Origin: Pseudarthrobacter siccitolerans
GTDB taxonomy: Bacteria; Actinomycetota; Actinomycetes; Actinomycetales; Micrococcaceae
NCBI RefSeq assembly: GCF_001046895.1
Contig: NZ_CAQI01000053.1
Span: 62,001-126,000, forward strand
Reading direction: 5' to 3'
Length of the DNA: 64,000 nt
Under the pieces are notes generated by a model. The model was given only the letters and a program-made list of their open reading frames with translations. It was not told the origin of the DNA and did no database searches. Made by a program: the position numbers and the translations under genes. The number at the start of each line of letters is the position of its first letter. The stretch's first letter is position 1. Below, one piece after another: positions 1 to 8,649 of this stretch.

Positions 1-1
1 C

Positions 2-1021
2 CTTTCCGGCTGGCAGGTCGCTGCGGACGCCAACAACTCCGGCCACACATACCCGGACCAGTCCCTCTACCCCGCCAACTCCGTCCCCACGGTGGTGCGC
101 CGGATCAACAACGCCCTGCTCCGGGCCGACCAAATCGAATTCTCCGAGGGCGTCCAGACCGTTGAGGACTGGCTGGTCCCGATCGTCGCCGACGCCGAGG
201 CCGGCTTCGGCGGCCCGCTGAACGCCTACGAACTCATGAAATCCATGATCCAGGCCGGTGCCTCCGGTGTTCACTGGGAAGACCAGCTCGCCTCGGAAAA
301 GAAGTGCGGCCACCTCGGCGGCAAGGTCCTGATCCCCACCCAGCAGCACGTCCGTACCCTGAACGCCGCCCGCCTGGCCGCCGACGTCGCAGGCACCCCT
401 TCGGTGGTTATCGCCCGCACCGACGCCGAGGCAGCAACCCTGATCACCTCGGACGTGGACGAACGCGACCAGGAATTCATCACCGGTGAGCGCACCCCTG
501 AGGGCTTCTACAAGGTCCGCAACGGCATTGAACCCTGCATCGCCCGTGCCAAGGCCTACGCCCCCTACTCGGACCTGATCTGGATGGAAACCGGCACCCC
601 GGACCTGGAGCTGGCCCGCAAGTTCGCCGAAGCGGTCAAGGCCGACTTCCCGGACCAGATGCTCTCCTACAACTGCTCCCCGTCCTTCAACTGGCGCAAG
701 CACCTGGACGACGCCACCATCGCCAAGTTCCAGCGCGAACTCGGCGCCATGGGCTTCACGTTCCAGTTCATCACCCTGGCCGGCTTCCACGCCCTGAACT
801 ACTCGATGTTCGACCTCGCCCACGGCTACGCCCGCGAAGGCATGAGCGCCTACGTCGAACTCCAGGAAAAGGAATTCGCCTCCGAATCCCGCGGCTACAC
901 CGCAACCAAGCACCAGCGCGAAGTCGGCACCGGCTACTTCGACACCATCGCCACAGCGCTCAACCCGAACGCGTCCACCCTCGCCTTGGTCGGATCGACC
1001 GAAGAAGGCCAGTTCCACTAA
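2..1021 (+). CDS. aceA: isocitrate lyase (5' end outside window)
   Basis: Isocitrate lyase cleaves isocitrate to succinate and glyoxylate, the first glyoxylate-shunt step in the cytoplasm. The reading frame is open from base 2, so the N-terminus lies upstream; about 339 residues are visible. Family isocitrate lyases run to about 430, so roughly 90 residues are missing. The signature KKCGHL is at nt 299-316, containing the catalytic cysteine. Other family stretches such as DADAEAGFGG-like (here VADAEAGFGG) and YNCSPSFNW are present. The GTG at 92 is internal and not the start. It is followed by a long palindrome and then aceB on the same strand, the usual partner. Identification is secure. Confidence 0.96.
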   Translation, partial: LSGWQVAADANNSGHTYPDQSLYPANSVPTVVRRINNALLRADQIEFSEGVQTVEDWLVPIVADAEAGFGGPLNAYELMKSMIQAGASGVHWEDQLASEKKCGHLGGKVLIPTQQHVRTLNAARLAADVAGTPSVVIARTDAEAATLITSDVDERDQEFITGERTPEGFYKVRNGIEPCIARAKAYAPYSDLIWMETGTPDLELARKFAEAVKADFPDQMLSYNCSPSFNWRKHLDDATIAKFQRELGAMGFTFQFITLAGFHALNYSMFDLAHGYAREGMSAYVELQEKEFASESRGYTATKHQREVGTGYFDTIATALNPNASTLALVGSTEEGQFH

Positions 1022-1040
1022 GTCTTTCCCCCTTTCCCGT

Positions 1041-1097
1041 TGCCCTATCACTTATGGTCCTCAATCCCTGCTTTTGAGGACCATAAGTGATAGGGCA
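1041..1097. repeat. 24-bp perfect palindrome between aceA and aceB
   Basis: The arms 1041-1064 and 1074-1097 are exact reverse complements over 24 bp with a 9-nt loop. The left arm begins TGCCCTATCACTTATGG. Arm GC is about 46%, well below the surrounding genes. No T-run follows it, so it is not a classical intrinsic terminator. It starts 20 bp after the aceA stop and ends 28 bp before the aceB start. It could limit read-through, stabilise the aceA message 3' end, or be a selfish repeat of the kind seen at 2927, 45726, 46781 and 55933. Confidence 0.9.
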
Positions 1098-1124
1098 TCA
1101 GCGGACTTTCAAGGAGTCACTCCA

Positions 1125-2777
1125 ATGAACAGCTTTACTGACAGCTTCACGATCAATGGCATAACCCTGACCGCCCAGCCGATTTGCCGGCAGGACGAGG
1201 TGCTGACACCGGATGCCCTGGCCTTCATTGCAAAGCTGCACCGGGCCACTGCTGAGCGGCGCCAGGAGCTGCTGCAGGCCCGTCGGACCAGGCGTGCTGA
1301 CATCGCCGGCGGGCAGGATCCGAGGTTCCTGCGGGAGACCGAGCACATCCGCAACGATCCGTCTTGGCGGGTGGCTCCCCCGGCCCCCGGCCTGGAGGAC
1401 CGGCGGGTGGAGATCACCGGGCCCGTGGACAAGAAGATGACCATCAACGCCCTGAACTCCGGCGCCAAGGTCTGGCTGGCGGACATGGAAGACTCCTCCA
1501 CCCCCACCTGGCGCAACGTGATCAAGGGCCAGCTGAACCTCACCGACGCCCTGGAACGCCGGATCGACTTCACCAGCCCCGAAGGCAAGGAATACAAGCT
1601 CCGCCCCGCCGGCGAATTGCCCACCATCGTGGTCCGCCCCCGCGGCTGGCACCTGCCCGAAAAGCACATGCTCATCGACGGCGCCCCGATCGCCGGCGGG
1701 ATCGTGGACTTCGGCCTGTTCTTCTTCCACAACGCCCGCCGCCTCCTGGCCCAGGGCAAAGGCCCGTACTTCTACCTGCCCAAGATCGAAAACCACCTCG
1801 AAGCCCGGCTCTGGAACGACATCTTCATCCTCGCCCAGGACCTGCTCGGCATCCCGCAGGGCACCATCCGCGCCACCGTACTGATCGAAACCATCACCGC
1901 AGCCTTCGAAATGGAAGAAATCCTTTACGAACTGCGCGACCACGCCTCCGGCCTGAACGCCGGCCGCTGGGACTACATCTTCTCCCTCATCAAGAACTTC
2001 CGCACCCGCGGCCCCCGCTTCGTCCTCCCGGACCGCGGCCAGGTAACCATGACCCAGCCCTTCATGCGCGCCTACACCGAACAGCTGGTCCGCGCCTGCC
2101 ACAAACGCGGCGCCATGGCCATCGGCGGCATGGCAGCAGCAGTCCCCAACCGCAAAGACCCCGAAGCGAATGCCAGCGCGTTCGAAAAGGTCCGCGCGGA
2201 CAAGACCCGCGAGGCCAACGACGGATTCGACGGCTCCTGGGTGGCCCACCCCGACCTCGTGCCCGTCGCCCGCGAAGTTTTCGACAGCATCCTGGGTGAG
2301 AAGCCCAACCAGCTCGACCGCACCCGCGAGGACGTCACCCCGGACGACCGGGCCCTGATCAACGTGGCCGCGACCCAGGGCACCATCACCGAACAGGGCA
2401 TCCGGAACAACATCGAAGTCGGGATCCGCTACATCGAATCCTGGCTCCGCGGCAACGGCGCCGTCGCCATCCACAACCTCATGGAAGACGCCGCCACCGC
2501 CGAAATCTCCCGCTCCCAGCTCTGGCAGTGGATCTACGCCCGGGCCATCACCGACCACGGCGAAATCATCACCCACCACTGGATCGAGGAACTCCTCGAC
2601 GAAGAATTCGCCCGGCTCGAACGCTTCGACGGCGACCGCTTCGAAGACGCCCGGGACATCTTCGAAGAAGTCACCCTCGGCCACGACTTCCCGTCCTTCC
2701 TCACCCTGCCCGCCTACGCCCGCTACCTCACCGAAGCGCGTGAAAAGGCAACTGTGGAGGAGCTGGCCGCAGTGTAA
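1125..2777 (+). CDS. aceB: malate synthase A
   Basis: Malate synthase condenses glyoxylate with acetyl-CoA to malate, completing the glyoxylate shunt with aceA. The chosen ATG has AAGGAG 9 nt upstream; an in-frame ATG at 1074 lies inside the palindrome and is unlikely. The product is 550 residues, normal for the A isoform. The malate synthase signature RDHASGLNAGRWDYIF is at about residues 270-285 and carries the conserved aspartate and glycine-rich contacts. The C-terminal half has the conserved WQWIYARA and HNLMEDAATAE segments. Expression with aceA during growth on acetate or fatty acids is expected from the pathway; I see no obvious operator. Confidence 0.97.
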   Translation: MNSFTDSFTINGITLTAQPICRQDEVLTPDALAFIAKLHRATAERRQELLQARRTRRADIAGGQDPRFLRETEHIRNDPSWRVAPPAPGLEDRRVEITGPVDKKMTINALNSGAKVWLADMEDSSTPTWRNVIKGQLNLTDALERRIDFTSPEGKEYKLRPAGELPTIVVRPRGWHLPEKHMLIDGAPIAGGIVDFGLFFFHNARRLLAQGKGPYFYLPKIENHLEARLWNDIFILAQDLLGIPQGTIRATVLIETITAAFEMEEILYELRDHASGLNAGRWDYIFSLIKNFRTRGPRFVLPDRGQVTMTQPFMRAYTEQLVRACHKRGAMAIGGMAAAVPNRKDPEANASAFEKVRADKTREANDGFDGSWVAHPDLVPVAREVFDSILGEKPNQLDRTREDVTPDDRALINVAATQGTITEQGIRNNIEVGIRYIESWLRGNGAVAIHNLMEDAATAEISRSQLWQWIYARAITDHGEIITHHWIEELLDEEFARLERFDGDRFEDARDIFEEVTLGHDFPSFLTLPAYARYLTEAREKATVEELAAV

Positions 2778-2926
2778 GCGGCGAGCAGGGAAACCCAACT
2801 TCCGTCCGCCGGGCCAGCACGCCCTTCGCAACAGGCACCTCCGAAATCCGGAGGGCCGGCCCGGCGACGGAGCACCAGCTGAGCACGCCCGCGCATCGGA
2901 AGGCCTTACCTGCCACAACACCCCCG

Positions 2927-3029
2927 GACGCTCTCTCACTTAACGTGCGAAATCAACCGACGCTCTCTCACTTTCCAGAAGAAAGTGAGAGAGCGTCGGT
3001 TGTTAAACCACATTAAGTGAGAGAGCGTC
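2927..3029. repeat. 103-bp composite palindrome
   Basis: Two 48-nt arms (2927-2974 and 2982-3029) surround a 7-nt centre. The arms are complementary at about 42 of 48 positions. Each arm holds the 15-mer GACGCTCTCTCACTT (or its complement) twice, 32 nt apart, giving four copies: 2927, 2959, 2983 and 3015. The inner stem 2954-2975/2981-3002 is perfect over 22 bp. It lies between the convergent aceB and MFS genes, 44 bp from the MFS stop. No T-run follows either side. The rest of the 2778-3073 gap shows nothing I recognise. Confidence 0.9.
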
Positions 3030-3073
3030 GCGGGCCGGGCGACGGGGAAGGGCAGACGACGGCGGCGGTCCGG

Positions 3074-4270
3074 CTAGCGCCCCTTCGGCACCCGCCGCAC
3101 GGACAGGGTGGAGGCGACGAAGAATGTCAGCACCGACGCCAGGATGACCAGCAGGGCCGGTGTCCAGGAACCCGAAACATCGTGGACAAAGCCCACCAGC
3201 GGGGGTGCCACCGCACCGAAGCAATAGCCCAGGCCCTGGACGGTGGCGGACATCCGGCCGGCGGCAACCTGGTCCCGGGCCAGTTTGATGATGGCGATGA
3301 AGATCAGGGTGATCCCGCCGCCCTGGGCAACACCGCCAAGAACAGACCACAGCCACCAGAGCCCGGGTACCAGCAGGAGGCCGGCGGGCACGGACGTCCA
3401 CAACATGCCCAAGGTGACCGCCGCCGTCGTCGTACTGAAATACTTGGCGGCAAAAGGCACGCCCAGGCCGCCCACGATGGCGAACACCTGGAACAGCGAG
3501 GACCCGGCGCCCGCTGCCGAAGCGGACATTCCGAGTTCGTCGTTGAGGTAGCTGGGCAGCCATGCCGTGAGGGCGTAGTAGGAGAATGCCTGGCCGGCGA
3601 ATGCCGCCGTGAGCCCGGCAGTGGTCCAGGCCGAACCGGCCACGGCCGCCGGCCGCTGACCGTCCGGAACGGGAGCGGCGGCTGGCACGAAGGCGGCACG
3701 AAGTCCGATGGCGAGGAGCCAGCACACGATGGCCGCCACCGCCAGGAGCGCGGTGGACGCGAGCGCGAGCTGCCACCCAGCTAGTTCGGCCAGGGGCGCC
3801 GTGACCATCGATGTCACGAATGAGCCCACGTTCAGGGCAGCCGTATAGACACCCATGGCTGTTCCCTGCCGCAGCGGCGGGAAGTCGCGGCGGATGATGA
3901 GGGGCGCGGCGATGTTGCCGATGGTGATGGCCAGGCCGATCACCACCGTCCCGGCCAGCACCAGCGCGGGGCCGCCGGCGGACCGGATGATGACGCCCGC
4001 CAGCACGCCCAAAATGGTGACGGTCACGGCGAATTCGGCGCCGCAGCCGCGCGCCACCAGCGAGGCAAGGGGTGCCGCCAGCGCGAAGCACAGCACCGGA
4101 ATGCTGGTGAGCAGGCCCAGCACCACCGGTGAAAACCCCAGGTCCGCCTGCATCACGTCCACCACGGGGGCAACGGCCACGAACGGGCCCCGCAGGTTCA
4201 AAGCCAACAGACCGATACAGGCCAGCAGGATCCAGGTCCGCGGAAGCCGGGACAGGAATCGGGCGCTCAC
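3074..4270 (-). CDS. MFS transporter, CynX/NimT type
   Basis: A 398-residue integral membrane protein with about twelve hydrophobic segments spread over the whole length. It resembles the CynX/NimT branch of the major facilitator superfamily (cyanate permease, 2-nitroimidazole exporter), with the early LALNLRGPFVAVAPV segment typical of that branch. The substrate cannot be told from sequence. The start is a GTG at 4270; no good ribosome site precedes it. It converges on aceB across the composite palindrome and diverges from the dehydrogenase gene at 4410. The family call is firm; direction and substrate are open. Confidence 0.85.
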   Translation of the reverse strand: MSARFLSRLPRTWILLACIGLLALNLRGPFVAVAPVVDVMQADLGFSPVVLGLLTSIPVLCFALAAPLASLVARGCGAEFAVTVTILGVLAGVIIRSAGGPALVLAGTVVIGLAITIGNIAAPLIIRRDFPPLRQGTAMGVYTAALNVGSFVTSMVTAPLAELAGWQLALASTALLAVAAIVCWLLAIGLRAAFVPAAAPVPDGQRPAAVAGSAWTTAGLTAAFAGQAFSYYALTAWLPSYLNDELGMSASAAGAGSSLFQVFAIVGGLGVPFAAKYFSTTTAAVTLGMLWTSVPAGLLLVPGLWWLWSVLGGVAQGGGITLIFIAIIKLARDQVAAGRMSATVQGLGYCFGAVAPPLVGFVHDVSGSWTPALLVILASVLTFFVASTLSVRRVPKGR

Positions 4271-4409
4271 CGGCCGGGCGTGGGGGTTGGATCTTTTTTC
4301 ATCACCCTCATTGCTATCACGGGCATTACGCGGGCCAGTCCCCGATTGCCGCGCCGTCCTGCCATACGATGAACATCACTGCCGCAGACTCCGGGACGAA
4401 GGACACAAC

Positions 4410-5369
4410 ATGCAGCATCGGCTTGCCATCCTTGATGACTACCAGGACGTGGCGCAGGGATTCGCCGATTGGTCCTCCCTGGCGGCCGACGGCGTCACTG
4501 TCACCACGTACCGCGAACCGTTCCCCTCCCCGGAGGTTCTGGAGTCCGCCCTGGCTGATGCGACGATCGTCATCGCCATGCGGGAGCGGACTGCCTTTCC
4601 CCGCGAAGTGCTCGAAAAGCTCCCTGCCCTCCGGCTCCTGGTCACCACCGGAATGGCAAACGCGTCCATCGATGTGGCCGCGGCGGCCGACCTCGGCATC
4701 ACAGTCTGCGGCACCCCTGGATCCCCCACCGCTGCCCCGGAGCTGACGTGGGCCCTGCTCCTGGCCCTCGCCCGCAACATCCCTGCAGAGGACAGCTCGC
4801 TGCGCGCGGGGTCATGGCAGAGCACGGTCGGATTCGAACTGGCGGGCAGGACCCTCGGCGTGGTGGGCCTGGGCAAGATCGGCCGCAGGATTGCCGCCTA
4901 CGGGAAGGCCTTCGGGATGGACGTGCTGGCCTGGAGCCAGAACCTGACCGATGAGGCGGCCGCCGAGGCAGGGGTCCGGAAAGTATCCAAGGAGGATCTT
5001 TTCCGGAATTCCGACGTCGCCACCCTCCATCTGCGCCTGTCTCCCCGTTCGGAAGGCATAGTGGGCGAGCCGGAGCTGAGGCTGCTCGGCCCCGACGGGA
5101 TCCTGGTGAACACCGCCCGCGGGCCGCTGGTGGACCAGGACGCGCTGGTCCGGGCGCTGGCGGAAGGCTGGATCGCAGGTGCCGCGCTGGACGTCTTCGA
5201 CCACGAGCCCCTCCCGGCAGGCCACCCCCTCCTCACCGCCCCGAACACCGTGCTGTCCCCGCACCTCGGCTATGTCACCCGGGAGAGCTACCGGCAGTTT
5301 TACGGCGGGGCGCTGGAAGACGTAAAGGCCTGGCTCGCCGGCTCGCCGCTGCGGGTTCTTTCGGTCTAG
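4410..5369 (+). CDS. D-2-hydroxyacid dehydrogenase family protein
   Basis: A 319-residue NAD(P)-dependent oxidoreductase of the D-isomer 2-hydroxyacid dehydrogenase family, which interconverts 2-keto and 2-hydroxy acids. The Rossmann motif GLGKIG is at residues 153-158. The catalytic triad is visible as Arg237 (NTARG), Glu266 (DHEPLP) and His285 (SPHLG). The ATG at 4410 is preceded by AAGGA with 5-nt spacing; longer upstream extensions lack a ribosome site and would overlap the divergent transporter gene. The substrate is not predictable: it lacks features that would separate SerA, glyoxylate reductase or formate dehydrogenase roles. It ends 37 bp before the convergent ROK gene. Confidence 0.88.
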   Translation: MQHRLAILDDYQDVAQGFADWSSLAADGVTVTTYREPFPSPEVLESALADATIVIAMRERTAFPREVLEKLPALRLLVTTGMANASIDVAAAADLGITVCGTPGSPTAAPELTWALLLALARNIPAEDSSLRAGSWQSTVGFELAGRTLGVVGLGKIGRRIAAYGKAFGMDVLAWSQNLTDEAAAEAGVRKVSKEDLFRNSDVATLHLRLSPRSEGIVGEPELRLLGPDGILVNTARGPLVDQDALVRALAEGWIAGAALDVFDHEPLPAGHPLLTAPNTVLSPHLGYVTRESYRQFYGGALEDVKAWLAGSPLRVLSV

Positions 5370-5406
5370 GACCGGCGCGCCTCGGAGGGAGGCAGCCAAG
5401 GAGTTC

Positions 5407-6615
5407 CTAGCCGGCGGCCTGCAGGGTTGCCTCCACGGCAGCGGGAGACAACACATGCTGCGTGACCATCTGGCTGGCGCCCAGGATGGCAGCCCTGTCC
5501 CCGGCCATCGAAAGGGCGATCCTCAGGTGGGCCGTGGCAAGGGGCAGGGAGCGCCGGTAGACCACTTCGCGCACCCCGGCCATCAGGTGCTCCCCCGCCT
5601 GGCCCAGGCTTCCGCCAATCACAATGACTGACGGATTGAGCAGGTTGACCACCGCGGCCAGGACGTCCCCCACGTCGCGTCCGGCCTGGCGCAGGACCTG
5701 GATGGCCTGCAGGTTCCCCTGCGCCACCAGCCGCAGCACGTCGCTGCCCCTTGCGGCGGGCAAGCCCTGGCGGTCCAGTTCAGCGGCCAGGGCCGGGCCT
5801 GAGGCCAGCGCCTCCAGGCAGCCGTAGTTGCCGCAGCGGCACAGCACGTCGTCGCCGCGCGGGACCCGCACATGGCCAAGGTCACCGGCGGTGCCGTTGG
5901 CGCCGCGCTGCAACGTCCCGCTGCTGATGATTCCGGATCCCACTCCGGTGGCCACCTTGATGAACAGGAAATTGTCGTGTTCGGGCCAGTGGGCGGTCCG
6001 CTCCCCGAGGGCCATGATGTTTACGTCGTTGTCCACCAGCACGGGGACCGCCAGCGAGCGCTGAACGTAAGATACGACGTCGAACCCGTCCCAGCCCGGC
6101 ATGATGGGCGGCTTAACCGGCCGTCCCGTCACGTGTTCCACCGGCCCCGGCAGGCCAATGCCCACTCCCGCCACGTCCTCCGCGCTGCGTCCAGCCGCGT
6201 CCACGAGCAGCAGGCCTTCCCGCATCACGCGGTCAAGTACTGCCTCCGGCCCGTCCGCCACGTCCTGCGCCAGGCGCTGCTCGGCGAGCACCTCGCCGCG
6301 AAGGTCAGTGACAGCGACGATGACGTGGGTGGCTCCAACGTCCACTGCCAGCACCACGCGGACGGCGGGATTGAAGGCAAAGCGCGACGGCGGCCTGCCG
6401 CCGCTGGAGTTGGCCTCCCCCGCAGGACCCACCAGGCCGGAAGCGATGAGGGCATCGATCCGGGACGCCACGGTGGAGCGTGCCAGCCCGGTGGTCAGGG
6501 CCAGTTCGGCGCGGGTGCGTGCTTTGCCGTCACGCAACAGCTGGAACAGCACGCCGGCCCCTCCCTGGGCAAGGGCAGGCTCAGGCACGGCGCTGCTCCC
6601 CGCTGTCTTGGTCAT
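5407..6615 (-). CDS. ROK family transcriptional regulator
   Basis: A 402-residue ROK repressor. The N-terminus (about residues 20-75) is a winged helix with AELALTTGLARSTVASRI. It is followed by a sugar-kinase-like ROK domain with LAVDVGATHVIVAVTDLRG, GIGLPGPVEHVTGRPVKPP and the cluster CRCGNYGCLE, which carries zinc-ligand cysteines typical of ROK repressors. It diverges from the sugar operon at 6782 and probably represses it and itself, with a sugar or sugar phosphate as inducer. The ATG at 6615 is chosen because homology starts soon after; an upstream ATG at 6645 has no ribosome site. The inducer is unknown. Confidence 0.88.
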   Translation of the reverse strand: MTKTAGSSAVPEPALAQGGAGVLFQLLRDGKARTRAELALTTGLARSTVASRIDALIASGLVGPAGEANSSGGRPPSRFAFNPAVRVVLAVDVGATHVIVAVTDLRGEVLAEQRLAQDVADGPEAVLDRVMREGLLLVDAAGRSAEDVAGVGIGLPGPVEHVTGRPVKPPIMPGWDGFDVVSYVQRSLAVPVLVDNDVNIMALGERTAHWPEHDNFLFIKVATGVGSGIISSGTLQRGANGTAGDLGHVRVPRGDDVLCRCGNYGCLEALASGPALAAELDRQGLPAARGSDVLRLVAQGNLQAIQVLRQAGRDVGDVLAAVVNLLNPSVIVIGGSLGQAGEHLMAGVREVVYRRSLPLATAHLRIALSMAGDRAAILGASQMVTQHVLSPAAVEATLQAAG

Positions 6616-6658
6616 AGGACATAGATAGCACGGCCACTTCTGCATGTCACGCCAGCGA

Positions 6659-6694
6659 CTTTTGCTTGACGCGCAGCAAAAGCCATCCTAGCGT
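6659..6694 (+). promoter_or_regulatory. candidate ROK operator overlapping the sugar-operon promoter
   Basis: A perfect inverted repeat CTTTTGCT (6659-6666) and AGCAAAAG (6675-6682) with an 8-nt spacer lies in the divergent ROK/operon intergenic region. A -35-like TTGACG (6666-6671) lies in its spacer, and a -10-like TAGCGT (6689-6694) follows after 17 nt. Repressor bound here would block RNA polymerase at the operon promoter. The palindrome is read directly; its role is inferred from position. Confidence 0.6.
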
Positions 6695-6781
6695 TGCAGT
6701 AGCCGAAGAATTTGTGGCCGGGCCCACCCCGTGTCCGGATCCACCGCCGCTCCGGAACCTCCCAGAAACCAGGAGACTTCA

Positions 6782-7528
6782 ATGTCCTACTCGCTCCAGC
6801 TCTACACCTTGCGGAACGCCATCCAGGAAGACCTCCCCGGCACCATCCGGAAAGTAGCGGAGATCGGCTTCACCCAGGTGGAGCCGTACAACTTCGTCGC
6901 CACGGCACAGGAACTGGGGGCGGCGCTGCGGGAGAACGGCCTGACCGCACCGTCCGGCCACGCCCCGCTGCTGAGCCAGGACCAGGACCAGATCTTCGCC
7001 GCCGCCAAGGAACTGGGCATCACCACCGTCATTGAGCCGTACATCCCGGCGGAGCGCTGGCAGAGCGCCGAAGACGTGCAGGCCACAGCCGCGCTGCTGA
7101 ACGAGGCAGCCAAGAGGGGCGCCGAATACGGCATCCGGGTGGGATACCACAACCACCAGTGGGAGCTGGAGTCCATCATCGAGGGACGCACGGCGCTGGA
7201 GTACTTCGCAGACCTGCTGGACCCCGAGCTGGTCCTTGAGGTGGACACGTACTGGGTTGCGGTGGGCGGGCAGGACCCGGTGGACATCCTGGGCAAGCTC
7301 GGAAACCGCGTGAAGTTCATTCATATCAAGGACGGCCCCCTCACCACCGACACCAAGGCCCAGCTGCCCGCCGGCCAGGGCAAAGTGGCCGTGCTGGACG
7401 TCATCGCAGCGGCGACGTCGCTGGAAGTCGGCGTGGTGGAGTTTGACGACTACAGCGGCGACATCTTCGAGGGCATCAACGAGAGCCTGTCGTTCCTGAT
7501 GGCTTCAGGCGAAGGAATCAAGGCATGA
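6782..7528 (+). CDS. sugar phosphate isomerase/epimerase (TIM barrel)
   Basis: A 248-residue xylose-isomerase-like TIM-barrel protein of the IolE/IolI/YcjR type, which isomerise or epimerise keto-sugars or inosose. Metal-site segments are visible: GYHNHQWELE and EVDTYW in the middle, FIHIKDG further on, and VVEFDDY near the end. The ATG at 6782 has AGGAG 6 nt upstream. It is the first gene of a four-gene operon and overlaps the next by 4 nt (ATGA). Control by the divergent ROK protein is likely. Pairing with two Gfo/Idh/MocA oxidoreductases suggests it acts on a 3-keto sugar; the exact substrate is unknown. Confidence 0.85.
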   Translation: MSYSLQLYTLRNAIQEDLPGTIRKVAEIGFTQVEPYNFVATAQELGAALRENGLTAPSGHAPLLSQDQDQIFAAAKELGITTVIEPYIPAERWQSAEDVQATAALLNEAAKRGAEYGIRVGYHNHQWELESIIEGRTALEYFADLLDPELVLEVDTYWVAVGGQDPVDILGKLGNRVKFIHIKDGPLTTDTKAQLPAGQGKVAVLDVIAAATSLEVGVVEFDDYSGDIFEGINESLSFLMASGEGIKA

Positions 7529-8649
7529 GCGCCACTGGTACAGGCCCGGTGGGCGTTGCCGTTATCGGTGCCGGGAACATCAGCAAGCAGTACCTGGACA
7601 ACCTCACCGTTTTCCCGGACCTCAAAGTGCACGTCATCGCCGACCTGTTCGAGGAAGCGGCCCAGGCACGGGCCAAGGAGTACGGCATCCCCGAGTGGGG
7701 CGGGGTGGAGAAGGCGCTGGGCCACCCCGACGTGGACATCATCGTCAACCTGACCGTCCCGGCCGCCCACGTGGAAGTGGCCACCGCCGCCGTCAACGCC
7801 GGGAAGCACGTCTGGACCGAAAAGCCCTTCTCGCTGGACCGCGAATCGGGCCTGGGCCTGCTCAAAACCGCTGACGCCGCAGGGCTCCGGCTGGGCTGCG
7901 CGCCGGATACCTTCCTGGGCGCAGGCCTGCAGACGGCGCTGCGGATCATCCAGCGCGGCGATATCGGCACTCCGCTGACGGCCATGACCACGTTTCAGAC
8001 TCCCGGGCCGGAATCCTGGCACCCCAACCCGGCCTTCCTCTTCCGGCACGGCGCCGGGCCCCTGTTCGACATGGGGCCCTATTACCTCACCACTTTGATC
8101 CAGGCGTTCGGCTCCATCCGCAAGGTGGCCGCCGTCGGCTCCAAGTCCAAGGACGTCCGCGCGATCGGTTCCGGCCCGAAAGCCGGCGAGGAATTCACGG
8201 TCGAGGTGCCCACCCATGTCTCCGCCATGGCCCAGTTCGAGTCCGGAGCGTCCTCCCACAGCGTGTTCTCCTTCGAGTCCCCCCGCGTCCGGATGGGATT
8301 CGTGGAGATCACCGGCACCGAAGCCACCATCTCGCTGCCGGACCCCAACTTCTTCGACGGCGACATCAAGCTGTGGCGGGCAGGCGACGAGGACTGGACC
8401 GCCATCCCTGCCACCGGCCCGGCGAACGGCCGCGGCCTGGGCGTGCTGGACATGGCCCGCTCCATCCGTGCCGGTGTCCCCCACCGCGCCACCGGAGAAC
8501 TGGCCTACCATGTGCTGGACGCCATGGTCTCCATCAACGAATCCATGGGATCCGGCACCTTCGTGGACGTGGCCAGCAACGCGCCTGTGTCACAACCCGT
8601 CCCCGAAGACTGGTCCCCCGAAACCCTGACGCTGGGAGAAGGCGCATGA
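7525..8649 (+). CDS. Gfo/Idh/MocA family oxidoreductase (first of two)
   Basis: A 374-residue NAD(P)-dependent sugar or inositol dehydrogenase. The N-terminal Rossmann fold begins VAVIGAGNISKQYLDN, and the family EKP motif is present in AGKHVWTEKPFSLD. The C-terminal alpha/beta domain is complete (family length 330-390). Its start overlaps the previous stop as ATGA, and its own stop overlaps the next start the same way, so the three genes are probably translationally coupled. It is a distinct family member from its neighbour at 8646, so the two likely catalyse different oxidation steps or act on different sugars. Substrate not predictable. Confidence 0.88.
   Translation: MSATGTGPVGVAVIGAGNISKQYLDNLTVFPDLKVHVIADLFEEAAQARAKEYGIPEWGGVEKALGHPDVDIIVNLTVPAAHVEVATAAVNAGKHVWTEKPFSLDRESGLGLLKTADAAGLRLGCAPDTFLGAGLQTALRIIQRGDIGTPLTAMTTFQTPGPESWHPNPAFLFRHGAGPLFDMGPYYLTTLIQAFGSIRKVAAVGSKSKDVRAIGSGPKAGEEFTVEVPTHVSAMAQFESGASSHSVFSFESPRVRMGFVEITGTEATISLPDPNFFDGDIKLWRAGDEDWTAIPATGPANGRGLGVLDMARSIRAGVPHRATGELAYHVLDAMVSINESMGSGTFVDVASNAPVSQPVPEDWSPETLTLGEGA

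Noticed and set aside
1098..2939. A 613-codon open frame on the minus strand opposite aceB
   Set aside because: It is a shadow of the GC-rich aceB codons; composition is Gly/Asp/Val-rich without any domain, and aceB is unambiguous.
2927..3029. Possible small CRISPR array (15-mer at 32-nt spacing)
   Set aside because: The copies are arranged in two inverted pairs around a centre, not as direct repeats with unique spacers; there are only two copies per direction and no cas genes.
5407..6645. ROK gene start at the ATG at 6645
   Set aside because: No ribosome site is present, and the extra ten residues (MQKWPCYLCP) are unlike family N-termini; the ATG at 6615 is preferred.
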